DNA of 64,000 nucleotides from Polynucleobacter kasalickyi (GTDB lineage: Bacteria > Pseudomonadota > Gammaproteobacteria > Burkholderiales > Burkholderiaceae): positions 1-64,000 of the forward strand of contig NZ_FWXJ01000002.1 of the NCBI RefSeq assembly GCF_900176405.1, in the 5' to 3' direction. Below the pieces are notes generated by a model. It saw nothing but the letters and a program-made list of their open reading frames with translations. It made no database searches and had not been told where the DNA came from. How positions within the stretch are numbered: position 1 is the stretch's first letter; every line of letters begins with the position of its first letter. The position numbers were made by a program, and so were the translations under genes. This document shows positions 44,005 to 53,266 of this stretch, piece after piece.

Positions 44005-46911
44005 ATGCCAAGTACAGATCCGCTCCCATCTCTAACCCCTACGGGTGAGGTGGATCGGGCTGTACAAGGTCTCAAAGTTCCCCCCCATTCCGTAGAAGCA
44101 GAACAATCTGTTTTAGGTGCATTGTTACTCGATAACAGTACTTGGGATTTTATTGCGCCTATTTTGCGCGAAGTCGATTTCTACCGAACTGAACATGCGG
44201 TTATTTACCGTACGATCGGTAAACTGGTCAATGAAAATAAGCCAGCCGATGTACTAACCGTCCATGAAGAGTTAAAGTCTACTGGTTTAGCCGAAAATTT
44301 TGGTATTACCTATTTAAATCAGCTCAGTAACAATACTCCAAGTACTGCGAATGTTCGCGGCTATGCACAGATCATTAATGATCGTAGTATTTTGCGCCGA
44401 CTGATCCAAACTGCCGATAGTATCGCTAATTCAGCATTTGATCCTGAAGGGAAAGCGGTTCGAACTTTATTAGATGAAGCCGAGTCACGTATTCTTGCCA
44501 TTAGTGAAATAGGTGGTAGTTCCGCTGAGTATTTCGAAATGGAAGAATTGATGACTGAGGCGGTGTTAAGGATTCAAGAGTTGCAAGCCAGAGGTGGATC
44601 GAATGACATTACTGGCGTTGCAACTGGTTTTATTGATCTCGATAAACAAACGAGTGGCCTGCAAAAAGGTGACTTAATTATCGTGGCAGGCCGCCCAAGT
44701 ATGGGTAAAGCCCAACCGCTAGATGCTCAGATTAAATTGTTATCTGGTTGGAAGCGTATGCAAGATCTGATGGTTGGCGATGCACTTGCCTCCATTGATG
44801 GCCAACCCTCCTTGGTGACGGGTATCTTTCCGCAAGGCTTGAAAGAGATTTATCAAGTGGTTTTTTCAGATGGTCGAACTACCCAATGTTGTGCTGAGCA
44901 CTTATGGCGAGTAGCCCATCCTGAGTGGTCGGTTGCAAGAGTACTATCGACTGGTGAAGTTTCGACTTATTTAGCTGACCCAAGGTATCAAGGTCAACTA
45001 TCTATCGATGCGATTACAGGTGATTTCGGTAACCCACAAATCTTACCGATGGAGCCTTGGTTAATGGGTGCTTTGCTCGGTAGCGTGGAGCAAGTCGTTG
45101 CCGATGAACTGGTTTTTAAACGTCTACAAGAGCCATTTGTTCAGCAGTTGCAACAAGCCATCGTTGGTGCCTTCCCTGAGTGGAGTGCGACCAAGCAGAA
45201 CGCTTTCTCTCAAAATGCTGATGGCCAGTGGCAATGGCAAGGTGTTTCGCCAGTTCTATTGCAAGTCAATGCGCCGCATTGCAAAGCTTCCTGCCCAGTA
45301 GTAGAAAAACTAACTCGAATGGGTTCCTTGCAGAGTGTCGAAAGCAATACTCACCGACCAAGTATTCCTGCGTTATATTTAGAAGCGCCCAAGTCAGAAC
45401 GTCAAGCACTTTTGACGGGTTTAATACAGGGACTATCCCAAGCAAGCTCCCCAACAACCTCATCAGATCGGATTACCCTGCAAGTTGCTAGCACTGAGTT
45501 GGCTCAGCAGGTCACGCAGCTCGTTAGGTCTTTAGGGGGTACTTGTCAAACTCTTGAGCAGCATCCTGCACAGAGTTCGCCTATTTGGCAATTACAGCTG
45601 GAATTACCAAGGGAAGATTTTGTGCCCTGCGTTACTTTTGCTAGTATTCGTCTGGTGCGACGTGCGCAAGCACAGTGTATTGCAGTTAGCCATCCGACCA
45701 GAACTTATCTGACCGATGATTATGTGGTGACCCACAACACGTCCTTTGCGATGAACATTGCTGAGCACGTAGCGATTAAAGAAGGCCTCCCCGTCCTCGT
45801 GTTCTCCATGGAGATGGGCGCTTCCCAATTAGCGACCAGAATGTTAGGCTCGGTCGGGAGGGTGAATCAAGGTCGACTCAAAACGGGTAATCTGAACGAT
45901 GAAGAATGGAGTCGTTTTACCAATGCAATTGGTTTGCTAAATAAAGCGCCCATGTTAATTGATGAAACGGGTTCCTTAAGTTCTTTAGAGTTACGGGCGA
46001 GAGCCAGAAGAATGGCACGTAAGTACGGCAAAGTTGGTTTAATTGTGATTGATTACCTCCAATTAATGGCGGGTAAAGGGACCAGTTCGGGCGATAACCG
46101 GACGACTGAGATCTCAGAAATATCTAGGTCGCTCAAATCACTTGCGAAAGAAATGGGCTGTCCAGTCATTGCCTTATCGCAGTTAAATCGTAGCTTAGAA
46201 AACCGCGAAAATAAACGACCCATCATGTCGGATTTACGTGAATGCGTTATTGGTAGTACGCTAGTTCTGTTGGCCGATGGCACGCAACGGCCGATTCAAG
46301 AATTAGTCGGTACCACCCCTTTAGTCGTTGCGATGAACGCACAACAAGAGCTTGTCCATGCGGTGAGTGATTGTATCTGGTCAGTGGGCGTTAAACCTGT
46401 CATGCGTATTCAAACTCAGCATGGTTTAGACCTCACTGCCACTGAAAATCATCGTATCTATACCCAAAAAGGTTGGTTAAGACTTGGAGAGTTACAGGTT
46501 GGTGATACCGTGGCAATCGCCATGGATCAAGTTGCTGGGGCCGCATCATCAATCACTTGGGATCTTGTCACGACCAAAGAAGTAGCAGGTGAAGCAGAGG
46601 TATATGATTTAACTGTACCTAGCCATGCATCTTGGTTATCTGGCGGCATTGTGAGTCATAATTCCGGGGCGATTGAGCAAGATGCCGATGTGATTATTTT
46701 CATTTATCGTGATAGTGTTTATCACCCAGAAACCGAGCGACCAGGGGTTGCAGAAGTCATTATTGGTAAACAACGAAATGGTCCAATTGGTACGGTGGAA
46801 CTTTCTTGGCAAGGCGAGTTCACTAAATTTGATAATTTAGCGCATGGTTATCAAGCCAATCCATTTGGCGGTAGCTCTGGTGGATCCAGTTCTAACAACG
46901 TACCCTTCTAA
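44005..46911 (+). CDS. dnaB: Replicative DNA helicase DnaB, interrupted by two inteins
   Basis: 968 residues from the ATG at 44005 (a TTG at 43999 is also in frame). Removal of the inteins (residues 236-578 and 747-886) leaves 485 residues, normal for DnaB. N-terminal domain: PPHSVEAEQSVLGALLLDN. The RecA-like ATPase domain has Walker A reconstituted as GRPSMGK-T across the first splice junction, Walker B (LIVIDYLQLM), SQLNRSLE, and the SDLRE-SGAIEQDAD motif across the second junction, then the KQRNGP motif. The tail is Gly/Ser/Asn-rich ending VPF. DnaB unwinds DNA at the fork as a hexamer. Since the first intein cuts the P-loop, unspliced protein cannot bind ATP normally, so splicing should control helicase supply. 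Confidence 0.96.
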   Translation: MPSTDPLPSLTPTGEVDRAVQGLKVPPHSVEAEQSVLGALLLDNSTWDFIAPILREVDFYRTEHAVIYRTIGKLVNENKPADVLTVHEELKSTGLAENFGITYLNQLSNNTPSTANVRGYAQIINDRSILRRLIQTADSIANSAFDPEGKAVRTLLDEAESRILAISEIGGSSAEYFEMEELMTEAVLRIQELQARGGSNDITGVATGFIDLDKQTSGLQKGDLIIVAGRPSMGKAQPLDAQIKLLSGWKRMQDLMVGDALASIDGQPSLVTGIFPQGLKEIYQVVFSDGRTTQCCAEHLWRVAHPEWSVARVLSTGEVSTYLADPRYQGQLSIDAITGDFGNPQILPMEPWLMGALLGSVEQVVADELVFKRLQEPFVQQLQQAIVGAFPEWSATKQNAFSQNADGQWQWQGVSPVLLQVNAPHCKASCPVVEKLTRMGSLQSVESNTHRPSIPALYLEAPKSERQALLTGLIQGLSQASSPTTSSDRITLQVASTELAQQVTQLVRSLGGTCQTLEQHPAQSSPIWQLQLELPREDFVPCVTFASIRLVRRAQAQCIAVSHPTRTYLTDDYVVTHNTSFAMNIAEHVAIKEGLPVLVFSMEMGASQLATRMLGSVGRVNQGRLKTGNLNDEEWSRFTNAIGLLNKAPMLIDETGSLSSLELRARARRMARKYGKVGLIVIDYLQLMAGKGTSSGDNRTTEISEISRSLKSLAKEMGCPVIALSQLNRSLENRENKRPIMSDLRECVIGSTLVLLADGTQRPIQELVGTTPLVVAMNAQQELVHAVSDCIWSVGVKPVMRIQTQHGLDLTATENHRIYTQKGWLRLGELQVGDTVAIAMDQVAGAASSITWDLVTTKEVAGEAEVYDLTVPSHASWLSGGIVSHNSGAIEQDADVIIFIYRDSVYHPETERPGVAEVIIGKQRNGPIGTVELSWQGEFTKFDNLAHGYQANPFGGSSGGSSSNNVPF
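44710..45738 (+). mobile_element. Class 3 intein in the DnaB P-loop, with degenerate LAGLIDADG domain
   Basis: 343 residues between Lys and Thr of GRPSMGK/T. It starts with Ala rather than Cys or Ser and ends THN before Thr+1. The three residues that define class 3 inteins are present in the right blocks: Trp66 (block B, two after the conserved His in CCAEHLW), Cys323 (block F position 4, AQCIAV) and Thr341 (block G, VVTHN). Class 3 inteins splice through the block F Cys, not residue 1. The central region resembles a LAGLIDADG endonuclease, but both motifs are eroded: LMGALLGSV (118-126) and LLTGLIQGLSQ (from 234) lack the metal-binding acids. So splicing is expected to work but homing is not. 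Confidence 0.88.
46243..46662 (+). mobile_element. Class 1 mini-intein in DnaB
   Basis: 140 residues between SDLRE and SGAIEQDAD. Block A begins with Cys1 (CVIGSTLVLLADGT), block B has LTATENHRIYT with the conserved Thr and His, block F is AEVYDLTVPSHASWLSGG (within the usual D-L-T-V pattern) and block G ends VSHN with Ser+1. All residues needed for standard splicing are there. It is too short for a homing endonuclease and none is seen. Confidence 0.92.
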
Positions 46912-46923
46912 ATTTCATCATGG

Positions 46924-46969
46924 TTCAAAGTGGGGCAGTTTGATGGTGTCTGTGCTTCAAAGTGGGGCA
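46924..46969. repeat. Direct repeat of TTCAAAGTGGGGCA
   Basis: The 14-mer occurs at 46924-46937 and 46956-46969, spaced 32 bp, just after the dnaB stop. Tandem short repeats of this sort occur at the ends of some insertion sequences (IS21-type termini were brought to mind), but no transposase is present. Could be a relic end or chance. Confidence 0.4.
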
Positions 46970-47128
46970 ATTGGCTGATTGGCTAAGCATCTGTGCGATT
47001 GGATGATTGCAATGTGTTGTTAAATGACTAATTACATTACCATTTCATGAATGAAGTGCAATATATACGGTTATAGTGCTATGCCTCGTCTTCTTTATTC
47101 AACGCTCTTTAATTCTGATTCCTAAATT

Positions 47129-50100
47129 ATGTCTATCCATGTTGCTTTAAATCACGTCACAGAATATAAATATGATCGGATGATTAACTTAGGTCCGCAA
47201 GTTGTGCGCCTAAGACCTGCACCGCATACCCGCAGTAATATTATTTCCTACTCTCTCAAGATTGAGCCAGAGACACATTTTGTGAACTGGCAGCAAGACC
47301 CCTTTGCAAATTACCAAGCACGCCTCGTATTTCCAGAAAAAACCAATATTTTTAAAGTCACTGTGGACCTTGTGGTGGAAATGGCTGTGTTTAATCCCTT
47401 TGATTTTTTCTTAGAAAAGCATGCGGAGAAATATCCTTTCTCTTATACAGCGAGTGAAAAAAAAGAACTCCTGCCTTATTTAGAACTCATTGAGCTATCA
47501 CCCAACTTTAAGAAATATCTTGCCTCGGTTGACCGTTCTGAAGTACGGACGATTGATTATTTGGTGAAGTTAAATCAGAAATTACAAAACGATATTAAGT
47601 ACCTGATCCGGATGGAGCCAGGGGTCCAAACACCTGAAGAAACCTTGACGCTGTGTAGTGGTTCTTGTCGTGACTCTGCTTGGCTAATGGTGCAACTATT
47701 AAGACATTGTGGCTTGGCTGCACGTTTCGTTTCTGGCTATCTCATCCAATTAAAAGCGGACGTTATGGCTTTAGATGGACCTAGTGGCACAGATATCGAC
47801 TTTACCGATTTACATGCTTGGTGTGAAGTGTTTTTACCCGGAGCTGGCTGGATTGGCTTGGATCCGACCTCTGGCCTTTTAGCTGGTGAAGGTCACGTAC
47901 CGCTTGCTTGTACGCCAGATCCTAGTGGTGCCGCACCGATTGAAGGAGCGGTCGATAAATCAGAGGTTGAATTTGCCCATCACATGCAAGTGACCCGTAT
48001 TTATGAATCTCCACGCGTCACTAAACCCTATACCGATGAGCAATGGACGCAGATTAATGCACTGGGCGACCATGTTGAAAAACAACTCGTTGAAGGTGAT
48101 GTCCGTTTGACCATGGGCGGTGAACCGACGTATGTATGTATTGATAATCTAGATGAGCCAGAGTGGAATACCGAGGCGCTTGGACCAACCAAAAGAGGCT
48201 ATGCGACGGAGTTAGTTGGGCATCTTTACGAACAATATGGCAAGGGTGGCTTCTTACATTTTGGTCAAGGTAAGTGGTACCCTGGTGAGCAATTGCCACG
48301 TTGGGCTTTGTCCATTCATTGGCGTGCTGATGGCGAAAAAGTGTGGAGTAAGCCAGAGTTGTTTGCGGATGAGCGCGACGACTTACATTACACCAGCGAA
48401 GACTCCAAAAAGTTCATTTATGGACTGACTAAAAATTTAGGCTTAACGGATGAGTTTATTCGACCAACCTATGAAGACGTCTTTTATTACTTATGGCGTG
48501 AGTCTAAATTACCTGTTAACGTCGATCCGTTTGAATCGAATTTAGAGGACCCTTTAGAGCGTCAACGCTTAAAGCGCGTGTTTGAACAAAAAAATGATGC
48601 AGTGATTGGTTATGTACTGCCTATTAGCGCTCAACCAAGTCCTGCCTTATCTGAAACTACTTGGTCTACGGGTCCTTGGTTGATTCGTGACGACAGAATG
48701 TATTTGTTACCAGGTGATTCACCTATGGGTTACCGCTTGCCGTTGAATTCCTTACCTTGGGTATCTAAAGAACAATACCCCTATCTGATTGAGGAAGATC
48801 ATTTTGCACCGAAAGCCCCATTGGCTTCTCATTCTCAAATACGTCAACAGTTAGATGATCAACATTTCCCACCAGGAATGCATGCGGTTACCTTCGGTGC
48901 TTCGAAGACTGATCCACGTCGCAAAGAGTTCGAGATCAGTGGCAAACAGTCTGAGATGACGGCTGTGACAGGTCCGGGTAAAGTTACCAGCAAGATGGTC
49001 ACCGACATTCGTAAAGTACCAGATTTTCAGGAATCCGCCCACTGGATTACTCGCACCGCCTTGTGTGTGGAAGTGCGTGACCCAATGCGTGCCAATGGAC
49101 CTGATGCAGTAGCAGAGTTTGGCGGTAAAAATGGCGTGATGTACGTCTTTATGCCCCCACTTTCACGCCTTGAAGATTATTTAACGCTCCTCGCGGCAAT
49201 TGAAAAAACAGCTGATCAGTTAAAGTACAAGATTGTTTTAGAAGGCTATCCGCCGCCGAAAGATTTCCGCCTGAAGACCCTCAGCGTAACGCCAGATCCT
49301 GGAGTGATCGAGGTCAATATTCATCCAGCGTATAACTGGACAGAACTCAAGGATAATACGGAGTTTTTATACCAAGCGGCCTTTGAATCACGTTTAACTG
49401 CTGAAAAATTCATGATGGATGGACGCCACACTGGTACAGGTGGTGGTAACCACTTTGTGATGGGTGGTGCCACACCTGCCGATAGTCCATTTTTGAGAAA
49501 ACCAGAACTACTTGCCAGCTTGATTTTATTTTGGCATAACCACCCAAGTCTTTCTTATTTGTTCAGTGGTATTTTCATTGGTCCAACGAGCCAAGCGCCA
49601 CGAGTCGATGAAGCAAGAAATGATCAACTCTACGAATTAGAAATTGCAATTAAAGAAATTTATGCGAATCGTCAGAAATATGGCACGCAAATGCCTCCTT
49701 GGTTAGTGGACCGTTCCCTCCGAAATATTTTGATTGATGTGACCGGAAACACTCACCGTAGTGAGTTCTGTATTGATAAGCTGTATTCGCCCGATAGCTC
49801 AACTGGTCGTTTAGGTTTGTTAGAGTTGCGTGCCTTTGAAATGCCGCCTCATGCGCGCATGAGCATTGTGCAACAGTTGTTACTCAGAGCCCTGATTGCT
49901 AGATTCTGGGATGCGCCTTATCTTGCACCAGCGACTCGCTGGGGTACGGAATTACATGATCGCTGCTTATTGTCCTCTTTCGTGAAGGCAGATTTTGCGG
50001 ATGTGATTCAAGAGTTAACAACGGCTGGCTTTGCCTTTGATGTAGAGTGGTTTGCACCGCATTTTGAGTTCCGCTTCCCATTGATTGGTAAAGTACAAAC

Positions 50101-50617
50101 CATGGGTTGTGAAATGGAACTGCGGACAGCTCTTGAGCCTTGGCATGTGATGGGTGAAGAAGATGGCGGTACAGTGCGCTATGTAGATTCTTCCTTAGAG
50201 CGGATTGAAATCCTAGTGCGTGGTTTGAACCAAAGTCGTTATGTAGTGACTTGTAATGGTCAAGCTGTGCCGTTGATGTCCACGGGTCGGGCTGGTGAGT
50301 TCAGTGCTGGGGTACGATATAAGGCCTGGAATCCACCATCTAGTTTGCATCCAAGTATTGGGATTCATTCACCACTTACCTTTGATTTGATTGATACTTG
50401 GACTAAACGCTCGGTCGGTGGTTGCCAGTACCATGTGATTCATCCAGGTGGTACGAATTACTCGGGCTTCCCAATTAATGCCTATGAAGCTGAGGCGCGT
50501 CGCTTATCTAGATTCTTTAGGATGGGTCATACGCCAGGAGTTTCTTTGCAGACGATTCCGAATATTGAATTAGCGGGTAGTAAAGAGTTTCCTTTTACCT
50601 TAGATTTACGCCGCTGA
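47129..50617 (+). CDS. Transglutaminase-like protein with DUF2126 C-terminal region
   Basis: 1162 residues. Residues ~1-100 are the bacterial transglutaminase-like N-terminal domain (LNHVTEYKYDR, LGPQVVRLRPAPH). The papain-like core follows with a complete triad: Cys180 (GSCRDSAW), His229 (DLHAWCEV) and Asp245 (GLDPTSG). The rest (~300 to the end) is DUF2126, starting around LTMGGEPTYVCIDN. No signal peptide. First gene of an operon with an ATP-grasp/alpha-E protein and a second transglutaminase; comparative work (amidoligase surveys) predicts that such clusters make or cleave a peptide-like bond, but the product is unknown. Confidence 0.9.
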   Translation: MSIHVALNHVTEYKYDRMINLGPQVVRLRPAPHTRSNIISYSLKIEPETHFVNWQQDPFANYQARLVFPEKTNIFKVTVDLVVEMAVFNPFDFFLEKHAEKYPFSYTASEKKELLPYLELIELSPNFKKYLASVDRSEVRTIDYLVKLNQKLQNDIKYLIRMEPGVQTPEETLTLCSGSCRDSAWLMVQLLRHCGLAARFVSGYLIQLKADVMALDGPSGTDIDFTDLHAWCEVFLPGAGWIGLDPTSGLLAGEGHVPLACTPDPSGAAPIEGAVDKSEVEFAHHMQVTRIYESPRVTKPYTDEQWTQINALGDHVEKQLVEGDVRLTMGGEPTYVCIDNLDEPEWNTEALGPTKRGYATELVGHLYEQYGKGGFLHFGQGKWYPGEQLPRWALSIHWRADGEKVWSKPELFADERDDLHYTSEDSKKFIYGLTKNLGLTDEFIRPTYEDVFYYLWRESKLPVNVDPFESNLEDPLERQRLKRVFEQKNDAVIGYVLPISAQPSPALSETTWSTGPWLIRDDRMYLLPGDSPMGYRLPLNSLPWVSKEQYPYLIEEDHFAPKAPLASHSQIRQQLDDQHFPPGMHAVTFGASKTDPRRKEFEISGKQSEMTAVTGPGKVTSKMVTDIRKVPDFQESAHWITRTALCVEVRDPMRANGPDAVAEFGGKNGVMYVFMPPLSRLEDYLTLLAAIEKTADQLKYKIVLEGYPPPKDFRLKTLSVTPDPGVIEVNIHPAYNWTELKDNTEFLYQAAFESRLTAEKFMMDGRHTGTGGGNHFVMGGATPADSPFLRKPELLASLILFWHNHPSLSYLFSGIFIGPTSQAPRVDEARNDQLYELEIAIKEIYANRQKYGTQMPPWLVDRSLRNILIDVTGNTHRSEFCIDKLYSPDSSTGRLGLLELRAFEMPPHARMSIVQQLLLRALIARFWDAPYLAPATRWGTELHDRCLLSSFVKADFADVIQELTTAGFAFDVEWFAPHFEFRFPLIGKVQTMGCEMELRTALEPWHVMGEEDGGTVRYVDSSLERIEILVRGLNQSRYVVTCNGQAVPLMSTGRAGEFSAGVRYKAWNPPSSLHPSIGIHSPLTFDLIDTWTKRSVGGCQYHVIHPGGTNYSGFPINAYEAEARRLSRFFRMGHTPGVSLQTIPNIELAGSKEFPFTLDLRR

Positions 50618-50642
50618 TTGTCACCTTAGGTGATAATAAGGT

Positions 50643-53264
50643 ATGGCCCAATCTCAAAGTCAAACGAGCTTTTTTAAAGATCTGTTGCAGCAACCAACGC
50701 AGCAGCAGTCTTTGCCGCAACAGTACTCATCTGTCACGAAGGCAGATACGACGCATTATGATGAGTTGTATCCTGCTGAGCAGGTGAGTGGGGCTGCGTC
50801 CGAGATGCGTCAACATTGGCGTGATTTCTTCGGCTATTTACAGCCCAAGGGCTTGAGCGACTTTAATGCTCGTACCAAAGAAATTGAACGACAAGTTCGT
50901 GATAACGGTATTACCTACAATATTTATGTCGACGAAAATGGCCCAAAGCGTCCCTGGACCATTGATCTCTTTCCGCTCATTATTCCGCACGACGAATGGC
51001 TAGTGATTCAAGCGGGTATTTTGCAACGTGCTACTTTGCTCGAAGCCATCATGCAAGATGTCTATGGAGAAGGTACTTTGCTCAAAGAAGGGTTGATCCC
51101 ACCCGCATTAGTGAATGGTCATCCTGGTTATTTGCGGTCGATGCACCGAGCGATTCCCAAAGACAAAAAGCACTTACATATCATGGCGTTTGATTTGGCG
51201 CGGGGGCCCGATGGTAATTGGTCTGTTTTGTCGCAACGTACCCAAGCACCATCAGGTCTAGGCTATTTGTTAGAGAATCGTAATTTACTCTCCAAGCAAT
51301 TCCCGAAGGCTTATGAACAAATGCGTATTGAGTCCTTGACCAGTGCGTATCGTGGCTTAGTTCAGTCCTTAAAGCGCGAGAGTAAAGCCGGGCAAAATGC
51401 CCACATTGTTCTGCTCACACCAGGTCCCTATAACGAGACTTATTTTGAACATGCTTATTTAGCAAGATATCTCGGCTTAACTTTAGTTGAGGGGAACGAT
51501 CTCACGGTACGTAATCAGTGTGCTTATTTACGGACGATTAATGGCTTAGAACCCGTCCATGTAATTATTAAACGGCTGGATGATACCTTCCTTGATCCTT
51601 TGGAACTGAAAGAAGATTCAACCCTTGGGGTCCCCGGCTTAATGCAAGTCATTCGTGCTGGGAATGTCGTGATTGCGAATGCACCAGGTAGTGGCTTTTT
51701 AGAGTCACCAGGGATGTTGGCATTTTTACCGAGTATTAGTGAGCGTTTATTGGGTCAACAACTCTTATTGCCCGCCATGAATACTTGGTGGTGTGGAGAA
51801 GATGCTGCCTTTGCATCCGCTCAAGAAAATCTGGTCAATAGCGCGGTGAAGGCAACCTATCCATCCTTAGATGGACATCAGCATTTTGCGTCTTATTTGG
51901 TTAAAAACCTGAGTCCAAAAGGCTATTTAGAGTTGTTAGAAAAAATCAAAAAATCGCCTGACGATTATACGATTCAGTCTTATCTGCCACTGGCACAAAT
52001 TCCGACGTGGCAATCTGCGAATGGGACCAGTGCCGAGCAATGTATTGAGCCTCGCTCCTATATGTTGCGCGTGTTTGCGATGAGTGATGGTCTTGGCAAC
52101 TCTTGGCAGATTTTGCCGGGTGGCCTAGCAAGAATTGCGGCTAATCCTGACGGAATTGCTTCGATGCAACGCGGCGGCAGTAGCACGGATGTGTGGGTGC
52201 AAGGTCAAAGCTATACCCAGTTGCCTATTTTGTTTCCTACGCCAGCCACGCCGATGGGTAAAGCCCACCGTGACCGTGTGATCACGAGTCGTTCTGCCGA
52301 AAACTTATATTGGTTTGGTCGGTATACCGAACGCAGCGAAAATACCGTCGCTCTTGCGACCATGTATCTAGAAAGTTTAAACAGTGAGAACTCGCATTCG
52401 GAAGTGCTCTGGAATTGGCTAGATAAATTGTGTCAAAAAAATAGTCTGATGCCCTATGTGTTTGCGAATGAATCGCTACCTACTGAAGATGCCGAGCATC
52501 GTGATGAAAAAATGCTCTTATCGAATTTGAACTCGGGCCATATCATGAGTGTCGGTTATAACTTACGAGCCTTGCAGTTAGCAGCTTCGAAGATTCGAGA
52601 ATCACTCTCGACCGACTTATGGTCCATGATTAATCGTTGTGTAGAGCGTTTTGAAAAAGATTGCCAAGCGATGAAGATGGGTGAAGATTATTCTGTCACG
52701 CTTGCACTTCAAGGACTTTCCACAGCAAATCAGTTTTTATCAGCGATTACCGGGGCTCAAAACGATCGTATGACCCGTGATGCCGGTTGGACATTACTCA
52801 ATATTGGCCGCTTGATTGAACGTTTACAGTTCTTCTCGAGTGTGTTGGAGAACGCCATTGAAGAGGGTGTGTTAGCGAGTCCTTTTAACGATACCTCGGG
52901 ATTCAATACGCTGCTTGGACTTTTTGATAGCACCATTACCTTCCAGGCACAACATCAGCAAAGTAGGGACTTAAATGCGCTATTGGAGTTGCTCGTATTT
53001 AATAAAGAAAATCCACGTTCGATTGCTTGGATTAGCCGTAAATTAAAAAATCGCCTTGCAAAATTAACGAATTCCGAAACACGGGATGAGTTTAGTCATG
53101 TCGATGTATTAGTGCATTTAGCCCCGCAGGTCAAAGAAGTGGATTTCGCAGATTTATTAGCGTGCGTCAAAAATTGCATCCGTCAAGCATGGACGATTTC
53201 TGACGAAATCACTGGGCGATACTTTACGCATATCAAAAATAGTGAATATAGAATTCAGAGGTAA
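50643..53264 (+). CDS. Circularly permuted ATP-grasp protein fused to an alpha-E domain
   Basis: 873 residues. Residues ~80-480 form the circularly permuted ATP-grasp domain (COG2308): DLFPLIIPHDEWLVIQAGI, LLTPGPYNETYFEHAYLAR, LEGNDLTV-like segment, and PGSGFLESPGMLAFLPSI. The remaining ~330 residues are the all-helical alpha-E domain (COG2307; SRSAENLYWFGRYTERSENTV). The ATP-grasp part should ligate an amine to a carboxylate using ATP; the alpha-E part is thought to be a peptide- or nucleotide-binding partner. It starts 26 bp after the first gene and ends 2 bp before the third. Confidence 0.9.
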   Translation: MAQSQSQTSFFKDLLQQPTQQQSLPQQYSSVTKADTTHYDELYPAEQVSGAASEMRQHWRDFFGYLQPKGLSDFNARTKEIERQVRDNGITYNIYVDENGPKRPWTIDLFPLIIPHDEWLVIQAGILQRATLLEAIMQDVYGEGTLLKEGLIPPALVNGHPGYLRSMHRAIPKDKKHLHIMAFDLARGPDGNWSVLSQRTQAPSGLGYLLENRNLLSKQFPKAYEQMRIESLTSAYRGLVQSLKRESKAGQNAHIVLLTPGPYNETYFEHAYLARYLGLTLVEGNDLTVRNQCAYLRTINGLEPVHVIIKRLDDTFLDPLELKEDSTLGVPGLMQVIRAGNVVIANAPGSGFLESPGMLAFLPSISERLLGQQLLLPAMNTWWCGEDAAFASAQENLVNSAVKATYPSLDGHQHFASYLVKNLSPKGYLELLEKIKKSPDDYTIQSYLPLAQIPTWQSANGTSAEQCIEPRSYMLRVFAMSDGLGNSWQILPGGLARIAANPDGIASMQRGGSSTDVWVQGQSYTQLPILFPTPATPMGKAHRDRVITSRSAENLYWFGRYTERSENTVALATMYLESLNSENSHSEVLWNWLDKLCQKNSLMPYVFANESLPTEDAEHRDEKMLLSNLNSGHIMSVGYNLRALQLAASKIRESLSTDLWSMINRCVERFEKDCQAMKMGEDYSVTLALQGLSTANQFLSAITGAQNDRMTRDAGWTLLNIGRLIERLQFFSSVLENAIEEGVLASPFNDTSGFNTLLGLFDSTITFQAQHQQSRDLNALLELLVFNKENPRSIAWISRKLKNRLAKLTNSETRDEFSHVDVLVHLAPQVKEVDFADLLACVKNCIRQAWTISDEITGRYFTHIKNSEYRIQR

Positions 53265-53266
53265 AT

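Noticed and set aside
44710..46662. Reading the dnaB insertions as assembly error or gene fusion
   Set aside because: Both insertions are in frame, restore canonical DnaB motifs exactly when removed, and carry complete intein block motifs.
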